DNA of 64,000 bases, taken from contig NZ_VOSL01000060.1 of assembly GCF_007997005.1 (NCBI RefSeq), positions 1 through 64,000 of the forward strand. The letters are read 5' to 3'. Source of the stretch: Lujinxingia vulgaris (GTDB taxonomy: Bacteria > Myxococcota_A > Bradymonadia > Bradymonadales > Bradymonadaceae). Position numbers and translations under genes: made by a program. How positions within the stretch are numbered: position 1 is the first letter of the stretch; every line of letters starts with the position of its first letter. Under the pieces are notes generated by a model. That model searched no databases. It was not told where the DNA came from and saw only the letters and a list, made by a program, of their open reading frames with translations. This document shows positions 58,030-64,000 of the stretch, one piece after another.

Positions 58030-58238
58030 GGGAAATCCTCTGCGGTTAGCGTTGCGATTTCTGCTCGTCTACCAGTCATTTACGTCAAGCAGGATGCTAA
58101 GAACGGCGAGCAGATAAGTAAAATTGATTCACTCTATACTTTCGATTAATCCTGCCTATGACGCCCGAGAGCGCTCTTGAATCTACGGCACCCCACACGC
58201 CCTTCTGCACCAGGTGCCCCTTCAATCTGAGGAGAACG
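58030..58238. promoter_or_regulatory. Divergent control region of acnA and LysR gene
   Basis: A locally AT-rich stretch (58110-58150) holds ATTGAT-N16-ATTAAT, a candidate LysR-type imperfect dyad, with TATACT inside it. TTGACG on the minus strand near 58083 could be the acnA -35. Assignments are tentative. Confidence 0.45.
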
Positions 58239-59186
58239 ATGGAGCTGAGCCATTTACGCACCTTTTTGATGCTGGCAAACGAAGGCCATATGACCCGCGC
58301 CGCCGCTCGCCTGCACCTGACCCAGCCGGCGGTCAGCGCTCAGCTCGCGCGCCTGGAGGAGTCGCTGGGCCAGCGCCTCTTCGACCGCACCTCCTCGGGG
58401 CTGGTGCTCACGCAGTCCGGCGAGACGTTTTTGCCCTATGCCCAGGAGGCGCTCTCAAGGCTGGAGGATGCGCGAAGCGCGCTAGATCAGCTCAGCGGGC
58501 TGCAGCGCGGCGCCCTCTCGATCGGGGGTGGCGCCACGGCGACGACCTTCTTGCTGCCGCCCCTTCTGGCAAGGTTTCACGAGGCCAACCCGGCGATTCG
58601 TTTCTTTGTGCGCGAGCAACCCTCTCAGTCGGTGGTCGAGGATGTGCTCTCCGGCGTGCTCGACCTTGGGGTGGTGACCCTGCCGGTGCGTCAGCCCAGT
58701 GGCGACAGCGGCGCGGGCAAGCTGCACGTCGAGCAGTGGATCGATGATGAGCTGCGCCTGCTCGTGCCGCCGCGTTTTGAGCTCAGCCGCCAGCGCGACT
58801 TCGGGTGGGAGGATCTGGCGGGCGTCCCCCTGGTGCTCTTTGAAGCGGGCTCCGCGGTGCGAAACCTCATCGACGCGCGCATTCTGGAGGCCGGCGTCGA
58901 CGCCGACATCGTGATGGAGCTGCGCTCGATCGAGTCGCTTAAACAGATGGTCGCCCAGGGGATCGGCGCGGCCTTTGTCAGCCAGCACGCGCTCACCGGC
59001 AGCGAGCATGGGTTGATGGCCCGGGCCAACCCGCTGCGACGCACGCTGGCGGTCTGCTACCGCAGCGATCGCACGCTTCCCGCCGCAGCCCAGGCCTTTC
59101 TGGATCTGATGCGCCAGAGCAGCCTGCTGGCCCGGGGCGAAGACGGCCCATCCGGGGCACGCACCTCCACCCCGGATCGGGCCTAA
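58239..59186 (+). CDS. LysR-family transcriptional regulator
   Basis: A 315-residue regulator. The N-terminal winged helix-turn-helix has the standard LRTFLMLANEGHMTRAAARLHLTQPAVSAQLARLEE and GQRLFDRTSSGLVLTQSG. The co-inducer domain follows (GALSIGGGATATTFLLPPLL ... LDLGVVTLPVR). The ATG at 58239 has GAGGAGA upstream. Its divergent placement makes acnA the likely target, perhaps in response to citrate or a carbon-state signal. Confidence 0.92.
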   Translation: MELSHLRTFLMLANEGHMTRAAARLHLTQPAVSAQLARLEESLGQRLFDRTSSGLVLTQSGETFLPYAQEALSRLEDARSALDQLSGLQRGALSIGGGATATTFLLPPLLARFHEANPAIRFFVREQPSQSVVEDVLSGVLDLGVVTLPVRQPSGDSGAGKLHVEQWIDDELRLLVPPRFELSRQRDFGWEDLAGVPLVLFEAGSAVRNLIDARILEAGVDADIVMELRSIESLKQMVAQGIGAAFVSQHALTGSEHGLMARANPLRRTLAVCYRSDRTLPAAAQAFLDLMRQSSLLARGEDGPSGARTSTPDRA

Positions 59187-59200
59187 ACTCTAAACTCGGT

Positions 59201-60883
59201 TTACGGCGCGTCGGGGCTCACCGCCTCACCGGCACCGCCCTGCTCCAGGATGCGGAACTCCACGCGCCGGTTGGCCGCGTGCGCCTCGTCGGTGTCTTCG
59301 TCGACCAGCAGCTCGGTCTGACCATAACCGCGGGCGACCACGCGCGACGCGTCGACCTGGCCCTGGTTGACCAGGTACTCCTGTACCGCCTTGGCGCGCT
59401 CCTCCGAGAGCATCATGTTGTAATCGGCGTCGCCGCGGCGGTCGGTGTGGCCGGCCACCTCAATGAGCATAATGTCAGGGTTGGTGCGCAGGATCAGCGC
59501 CACCTGATCGAGAAGATCAAACGAATCTTCCAGGATCACGGCCTTGTCGGTCTGAAAATAGACCTTGTCGAGGATGCGAATCTCGTCTTCTTCGCGCACC
59601 GCCTTCTGCACCGGTGGGGGGCAGCCCTGGTGCAGGCGGAGCCCGGGCTCCGTGGGGCAGCGATCTTCCACATCAAGAGTACCGTCGCCGTCGACATCGT
59701 CCTGAGGGCAGCCATTGGCCGCGCCCAACCCGTCGAAGTCCTGAGGCTCGGTGGGGCAGGCGTCTTCGCTGTCGGGGATGCCATCGCCGTCCTGGTCGAT
59801 GATGGGGCAGCCGTCTTCGTCGACGGCGCCCTGCCAATCCTCAGTGAGGCTTTCGCAGCCCTGCTCTTCGATCACCGGGCACCCCTGCGCGTCGCGGGGC
59901 CCTTCGTAACCGGGAGGCGCGTCAAACTCACAGACGATCTTTTCGGTGGGCGCGACCTCGCCATAATCGGGGGTCGGCGCCGGCCGGTAGCTCACGCCGA
60001 GCAGCCCGCGTTGGGCCGCGCTGCCGATTCCGCCCACAAGTCCGCCGCCCCCGGCCAGGGTGAGCGACCAGGTCTCGGTGGCGGCCCAGCGCACGCCGAT
60101 CAGCCCCTCCAGCGGCGACTTCGCTCGCGCCGGCTCGGTGAGCACCGCCGAACCATAGAGCTCCGCGCCCACAAAGAGCACGTCGGCAACCGCCTCAAGC
60201 TCGGCACCTACGCCGTAGCTCAAGTTAGGACCGATACGCGCATCGTGCGCGTCGTCGGTGCCGCGCAGTCGAGCGCCCAGGTTGGCGGCGAGCAAAAGCC
60301 CGCCGGCCGGCGTATCCAGACGGTAGTCCGCCATCACCTTCGGGGTGGCCGTGACGGTGCGCGAGCCCAGATACGCATCCTGGGCGCCGGTCGGAACGCT
60401 CAGATCCAACCCGGCACCCAACCCGAAGCGCCCATCGGCCAGCGAGAGGAGGTGCGCCTTGCCGCGCAGCGCCAGATCGCCGACGCCGGCACCGCCAAAG
60501 GATTGCCCCTGATAGTCGCCGCTGTTGCTGAAGTAGATCGGCAGCGCCAGCTCCACCTGGTACCGATCAAAGAGGCCGATCCCGGCGCTCAGGTGTGCGG
60601 CGAGTTGGCTCTCGATGACCGCCTCGCGACTGCCATCGTCGTATTCCAATACCAGAGGGTCGTTGGCCCAGTTGAAGAGCAGCCCTCCGTAAACCTGGCG
60701 ATGCTCAAAGGTGCGCGAGCCATCGACCGAGAACACCGCCGAGGGGCTCCACGCCGGCTGAAAGGTCTGCGCATCAAACCCGCCGGCCTCCTGCGCCGCA
60801 GCGGTCGTGCTCATCCCCATCAGCGCTGCCAGCAACGCCACGCCCCCTACCTTCCACGTCTTTGCTCGACTCAACGACATCAT
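59201..60883 (-). CDS. OmpA-family protein with beta-barrel and TSP3 repeats
   Basis: A 560-residue protein with signal peptide (ending TTAAAQ). The N-terminal 300 residues look like an outer-membrane barrel (FDRYQVELALPIYF, GLGAGLDLSVPTGAQ). TSP3-like repeats (DQDGDGIPDSEDACPTEPQ, DVDGDGTLDVEDRCPTEPG) follow, and the C-terminal OmpA domain holds VAGHTDRRGDADYN and NRRVEFRI. It likely spans the outer membrane and grips peptidoglycan. Its domain order repeats the theme of the gene at 17.2 kb. The start is the first or second of two adjacent ATG codons. Confidence 0.9.
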   Translation of the reverse strand: MMSLSRAKTWKVGGVALLAALMGMSTTAAAQEAGGFDAQTFQPAWSPSAVFSVDGSRTFEHRQVYGGLLFNWANDPLVLEYDDGSREAVIESQLAAHLSAGIGLFDRYQVELALPIYFSNSGDYQGQSFGGAGVGDLALRGKAHLLSLADGRFGLGAGLDLSVPTGAQDAYLGSRTVTATPKVMADYRLDTPAGGLLLAANLGARLRGTDDAHDARIGPNLSYGVGAELEAVADVLFVGAELYGSAVLTEPARAKSPLEGLIGVRWAATETWSLTLAGGGGLVGGIGSAAQRGLLGVSYRPAPTPDYGEVAPTEKIVCEFDAPPGYEGPRDAQGCPVIEEQGCESLTEDWQGAVDEDGCPIIDQDGDGIPDSEDACPTEPQDFDGLGAANGCPQDDVDGDGTLDVEDRCPTEPGLRLHQGCPPPVQKAVREEDEIRILDKVYFQTDKAVILEDSFDLLDQVALILRTNPDIMLIEVAGHTDRRGDADYNMMLSEERAKAVQEYLVNQGQVDASRVVARGYGQTELLVDEDTDEAHAANRRVEFRILEQGGAGEAVSPDAP

Positions 60884-61028
60884 CCTTTTACTCCAACCCG
60901 GCGCGCGGCACTCCGCGCGCTCATCTCATCGACGCTTGTTGCAACCTCGACCACCGGGCCGCCTTCCTGGTCATGAAGTAACCCCGCGTCGATTGCAAAC
61001 CACCCGCATCTTTTCGCACCACGACCTC

Positions 61029-61057
61029 TTGACGTCCACCCCCTTCTTGGATAGACA
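61029..61057 (+). promoter_or_regulatory. Promoter of tRNA-Thr
   Basis: TTGACG, 17 bp, TAGACA, ending 17 bp before the tRNA. Confidence 0.72.
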
Positions 61058-61074
61058 AAGTGCCGCTTGAGCGC

Positions 61075-61147
61075 GCCAACGTAGCTCAGCTGGTAGAGCA
61101 GCTCACTCGTAATGAGCAGGTCACCGGTTCAAATCCGGTCGTTGGCT
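61075..61147 (+). tRNA. tRNA-Thr (anticodon CGT)
   Basis: A complete cloverleaf: acceptor stem GCCAACG/CGTTGGC, D arm with AGCTCAGCTGGTAGAGC, anticodon stem GCTCA/TGAGC around loop CTCGTAA (anticodon CGT, reads ACG), T arm ACCGGTTCAAATCCGGT. The 3' CCA is not encoded. A bidirectional terminator follows. Confidence 0.97.
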
Positions 61148-61180
61148 TTCCGGGACCGACAATGGTCACCGAATCAGGCT

Positions 61181-61212
61181 AAAAAAGGCTCCCCATCGCG
61201 GGGAGCCTTTTT
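61181..61212. terminator. Bidirectional terminator
   Basis: A-tract, stem GGCTCCCC/GGGGAGCC, T-tract, between the tRNA and the convergent methyltransferase-like gene. Confidence 0.93.
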
Positions 61213-61232
61213 GCGTTTTCGGCCTGGGGGGT

Positions 61233-62396
61233 TCAGCCCTCGGCGCGCACGCCCTCATAGACTTCGAGCATCCACTGGTAAATGGCCTCGTCTTCGGGGG
61301 TGTGGCCGCTGGCCTCGGCGCCGGCGCGACGCACGCCTTCAATGAGCTCGCGAAGCGGCTTGTGGAAGGCGTCGTCCACCGTCCAGAACATCGCGGTCAG
61401 CCGCGAGACGTCGCCGTGGGGCTGGCGCGTGTAGCTGACCACGCGATCGAGGTCGGAGCCGCGGCCCATCGCGTCGACCTCGCGCAACATCGCGGCGACC
61501 TTCTCTTTAAACTCGGTCACCACGTTATGGTCATCGGGGAGCTCACCCACCTCGCGGCTGCTCTCGACCAGGCGCGCGCTGAACTTCGCGGTGGCAAGCC
61601 CCTCGCCGGGCTGGTAGCGCACGTGCACGCTCAAGGTCTGGCCCGCCTCCACGCGCACGTCCTCTTTAAAGGGCGCCAGGATGGCGCTTGAGGCCTGCTG
61701 GGAGCTGACGAGCGCCACGCCGGGCACAAGCTCCACCATCGAGCTCAGGCGCAGGCCACTGGCCGTCCCGCCGAGCAGGGCGTTGATGAAGATCGTATCG
61801 TCAATGCCTGCCTCATGGGGTCCGGCGCTTGCGAACTCGGTGGTCAGAAAGTGTTTAGACTCGCTCAAGATCGCCACCGGCTCCCCCGGCCGCCCCACCC
61901 GGGCAGCCCAGGCCTCCAGCGCTCCGGCTGAGACCGGCACCGAGGCCAGCTCCATCAGCTGCGCCACCCGCCAGGGAATAAGTCGCCCGCCAGGCTTGAG
62001 CACGTTGAGCGCCGCGTTGCGCAGCACCGCCGCGTCCGGCCCCTCCATCATCCAGGTCGAGCGCGGCAGGTACATCGCCACGTCAGCGCGCGTCTCCAGC
62101 ACCACGTCGGTCAGGTCGCCCTGCACCACCTCCACCTTTGCGGCCACGCCCAGGGTTGAGGCCGCCTGCTTCGCCTGCTCACACTGCGCCTCATCCTCCA
62201 ACATCACCACCACCTTCGACGCCCCGCCGGCGGCCTCGCCGATGTAGGTGGCAGCCTGCCAGCCCACCAGCGCCACGCGCTCCTTGCCCGTGAGCACCTC
62301 GGACAGCGCGCGCGCCACCGAGCGGCGCCGATGCGGATCGAGCGCCGCAGAGAGTTGAGTTGCATCTACCGCTTGAGTCGCCGTCGAGCTCATCAT
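61233..62396 (-). CDS. PRMT-like (class I methyltransferase fold) protein
   Basis: A 387-residue protein. Residues 40-155 follow the layout of protein arginine methyltransferases: a first strand and loop (VALVGWQAATYIGEAAGG), an acidic end to strand 2 (VVVMLED), then ADVAMYLPRSTWMMEG at the double-Glu loop position and LKPGGRLIPWRV. A beta-barrel-like half follows. The glycine motif for SAM is degenerate (no GxGxG) and only one Glu is seen in the loop, so catalysis is uncertain. The C-terminal 80 residues are helical. It could be an inactive PRMT relative or a divergent small-molecule methyltransferase. Confidence 0.6.
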   Translation of the reverse strand: MMSSTATQAVDATQLSAALDPHRRRSVARALSEVLTGKERVALVGWQAATYIGEAAGGASKVVVMLEDEAQCEQAKQAASTLGVAAKVEVVQGDLTDVVLETRADVAMYLPRSTWMMEGPDAAVLRNAALNVLKPGGRLIPWRVAQLMELASVPVSAGALEAWAARVGRPGEPVAILSESKHFLTTEFASAGPHEAGIDDTIFINALLGGTASGLRLSSMVELVPGVALVSSQQASSAILAPFKEDVRVEAGQTLSVHVRYQPGEGLATAKFSARLVESSREVGELPDDHNVVTEFKEKVAAMLREVDAMGRGSDLDRVVSYTRQPHGDVSRLTAMFWTVDDAFHKPLRELIEGVRRAGAEASGHTPEDEAIYQWMLEVYEGVRAEG

Positions 62397-62578
62397 CTCC
62401 TCCTTGAAGTTATGTCGCAGGTCTGTCGGCCTCTTCTACCACCGGCCTGCCTCGGGCGGCAAACCGCCCGCGCGCTACAAAGTTTGTCAAAGCCCCGGCC
62501 CTATGCTAATTCCCACCCTCGACTTTTCTCGTCCACCGGCCCGCGCCTGGCGCGCGAATGCCCAGGGAATTCAGCGCT

Positions 62579-63229
62579 ATGCTTAAGCTCTCCAACCGCC
62601 TCGTCGCTCCGATCGCCCTCGTCACACTTTTGCTTTTGAGCTCGATGCTCGGCGCCTGCCGGGCCTCCGACAGCATCAAGCAGGGCAATGAGGGCGAGTT
62701 CTGCAACGGGTTTGATGACGACTGCCGCGCGCCGCTGGTCTGCGACGAGTCGGTCTGCCGCAACCCCCTGGGCGTCGAGGGTTACGACTGCCGCACCATG
62801 TGCGAGAAGCTCGACACCTGTGAGGCGGCCGACTCCGACTGCCGCGTGCGCTGTGAGAACACCATCCGTCAGTGGAGCCTCGACGCCGTGGAGCAGTTCG
62901 GCCGTTGCATCGTCGACGAGCTGACCTGCGAAGAGACCCGCGAGGCCGAGGCACACCAGCTCTGCTACGTACGCCTCGACCTCCCCGAAGATCGTCAGGC
63001 CCGCTGCGACGACTTCCTGGCCGCCCGCGGCGACTGCCGTCCCGGTGAGTCCACCGAGCCGCTTCGCCAGGCCTGCTACCAGATGGCCCGCACCCGCAGT
63101 GACATCTTCTGGGAGTACAGCGACGCCTGCGCCGAGCGCATCGAAGACGGCGTCTGCGCCGACATCGTCGCCTGCTTCGACCAGGTCTTCGACCTGGAGC
63201 CGACCTCCTCTCCAGACAACGCGCCCTGA
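62579..63229 (+). CDS. Cysteine-rich lipoprotein
   Basis: A 216-residue lipoprotein (lipobox SSMLGAC). The mature part has about 17 cysteines in paired spacing (CNGFDDDCRAPLVCDESVC; YDCRTMCEKLDTCEAADSDC), suggesting a disulfide-knotted surface domain; the even spread argues against a metal cluster. I know no named family. The start at 62579 gives a good signal peptide. Confidence 0.72.
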   Translation: MLKLSNRLVAPIALVTLLLLSSMLGACRASDSIKQGNEGEFCNGFDDDCRAPLVCDESVCRNPLGVEGYDCRTMCEKLDTCEAADSDCRVRCENTIRQWSLDAVEQFGRCIVDELTCEETREAEAHQLCYVRLDLPEDRQARCDDFLAARGDCRPGESTEPLRQACYQMARTRSDIFWEYSDACAERIEDGVCADIVACFDQVFDLEPTSSPDNAP

Positions 63230-63268
63230 TTGGTTTTGTGCCGAGCCTCCCGGCTCAGCGGCAGCGGC

Positions 63269-63772
63269 TTAGAGCCGCGCCTCCAGCGCGTCGACTTTCT
63301 TCAGAAGGCCCGGATCATCGGAGACGACTTTGAGCGTCCCGAGCCGGGCCTTTATTGCGACCCCTCTCTTGATCCCTTTGCGCGCCTGCAGATCGAGCAG
63401 GTGATCGAGCACCCCGTGCAGCGTGCGCTCGCGCGGATGATCGAGCGCCCTGATCAGCACCTCTTCATCGTCGGGCCAGGGGTGGCCGGCGGCCACGAAG
63501 TCGTTGATCGCCTTGACCAGCGCCGGCAAGCCCTCAGCCTTTCGCAGGGTATCGACCGCCTCCAGGTACTCCGCCTCGGCGCTCCCCTCTTTGGGCGCGA
63601 GCCCTTTGGCCAGCTTCTCAAAACGCTCGGGGGTCTTGCCGCCGGCGGTAAAGAACTTCTCCAGATCGGCTTTGTACGAGGCTGACTCTTTCTCGTCGCG
63701 CTGGCTGCGGCGCGGGCCGCGCTGCTCTCGGGTGTATTTGCTGCCGCGGCTCTGGCGGCGATCGTCACTCAT
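63269..63772 (-). CDS. Small protein with basic N-terminus
   Basis: A 167-residue protein: a basic, disordered first 40 residues (RRQSRGSKYTREQRGPRRSQR) and a helical domain (ALDHPRERTLHGVLDHLLDLQARKG). It resembles a nucleic-acid-associated protein in layout, but no family is recognised. The start at 63772 is chosen because the sequence before it is unlike a protein start. Confidence 0.6.
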   Translation of the reverse strand: MSDDRRQSRGSKYTREQRGPRRSQRDEKESASYKADLEKFFTAGGKTPERFEKLAKGLAPKEGSAEAEYLEAVDTLRKAEGLPALVKAINDFVAAGHPWPDDEEVLIRALDHPRERTLHGVLDHLLDLQARKGIKRGVAIKARLGTLKVVSDDPGLLKKVDALEARL

Positions 63773-63910
63773 ACTGGCTCCTGATGGCTTAGAGAACATG
63801 AATCCGGCGAACTTCGTCGACCTGATGAATACCCCGGGGGCCGGGGCGTCTCAACACTGCGACCGGGAAACTTAAGCAACACACTCCCGGCCGCTGCATC
63901 TCTCCTCCAG

Positions 63911-63940
63911 CGTCGCGGGCCGTCAGGGCGGCCCGCGACG
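63911..63940. promoter_or_regulatory. Strong hairpin upstream of the last gene
   Basis: Perfect 12-base arms with a six-base loop, no T-tract. It is about 24 bp before the last start codon and could be a leader hairpin. Confidence 0.4.
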
Positions 63941-63963
63941 CGACGAACCTCCCGGAGTCGACC

Positions 63964-64000
63964 ATGAAACGCCTGCCCCCGACCCCTTTCGCCCCGACCA
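63964..64000 (+). CDS. Start of a gene running past the window end
   Basis: ATG at 63964 opens MKRLPPTPFAPT with GGAG about eight bases upstream. Only twelve codons are visible, so the product is unknown. Confidence 0.35.
   Translation, partial: MKRLPPTPFAPT

Overview
The window is a GC-rich chromosomal segment carrying about 51 genes on both strands. Many predicted lipoproteins with Asp/Glu/Thr-rich linkers, FG-GAP, lamin-tail and thrombospondin-3/OmpA surface proteins, FHA and sigma-54 two-component signalling, and short intergenic gaps point to a deltaproteobacterial-type Gram-negative bacterium. Bradymonadota (Bradymonadales) or Myxococcota relatives are my best guess; that is inference from gene style, not from a marker comparison.

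Layout. 1-1.6 kb: dnaX (minus strand, 3' end outside the window) with an A9 slippage site and a 21-bp repeat tail. 1.85-9.6 kb: a minus-strand envelope locus with two OB-like lipoproteins, an outer-membrane barrel, a lamin-tail lipoprotein and two phospholipase D-like proteins, which I read as a possible surface nucleic-acid-processing system. 9.95-13.1 kb: larE-larB-larC for the nickel-pincer cofactor, led by a small ORF resembling the LarE C-terminus. 13.3-16.5 kb: an accessory patch with a DUF4920 lipoprotein, a VOC protein, a REP-associated tyrosine transposase (RAYT) and several arrays of short palindromic repeats. 16.6-20 kb: three envelope proteins. 20.1-25.3 kb: amidase, rph, glpX, a 14-copy mosaic repeat array, a DUF6624 protein and ychF. 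25.5-28.7 kb: a coiled-coil protein, a WYL-like protein, and aldehyde dehydrogenase plus RidA-family deaminase that fit the 2-aminomuconate branch of tryptophan breakdown. 29-36.4 kb: membrane M48 peptidase, pckA and an NtrC-type regulator/kinase pair. 36.5-44 kb: an FHA-TPR membrane protein, a receiver protein, an Arg-rich protein, a lamin-tail lipoprotein, a lone LeuA-dimer-like domain and a GspF/PilC protein. 44.2-49.5 kb: a SerA-like dehydrogenase, then acyl-CoA mutase, biotin carrier and biotin carboxylase (propionyl-CoA to succinyl-CoA). 49.7-64 kb: a sigma-region-4-like small protein, a glycerol-1-phosphate dehydrogenase-like enzyme, a zinc-ribbon tail-anchored protein, an FG-GAP lipoprotein, acnA with a divergent LysR regulator, an OmpA/TSP3 protein, tRNA-Thr(CGT), a PRMT-like protein, a Cys-rich lipoprotein and small basic proteins.

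The metabolic genes (pckA, glpX, acnA, propionyl-CoA route, aminomuconate branch) suggest a heterotroph living on amino acids and fatty acids with gluconeogenesis. The two most unusual themes are: (1) a family of GACC-N3-GGTC palindromes in arrays on both sides of the RAYT gene and inside dnaX, where the period is 21 bp and so preserves the frame; and (2) the surface PLD/LTD/OB-fold locus.
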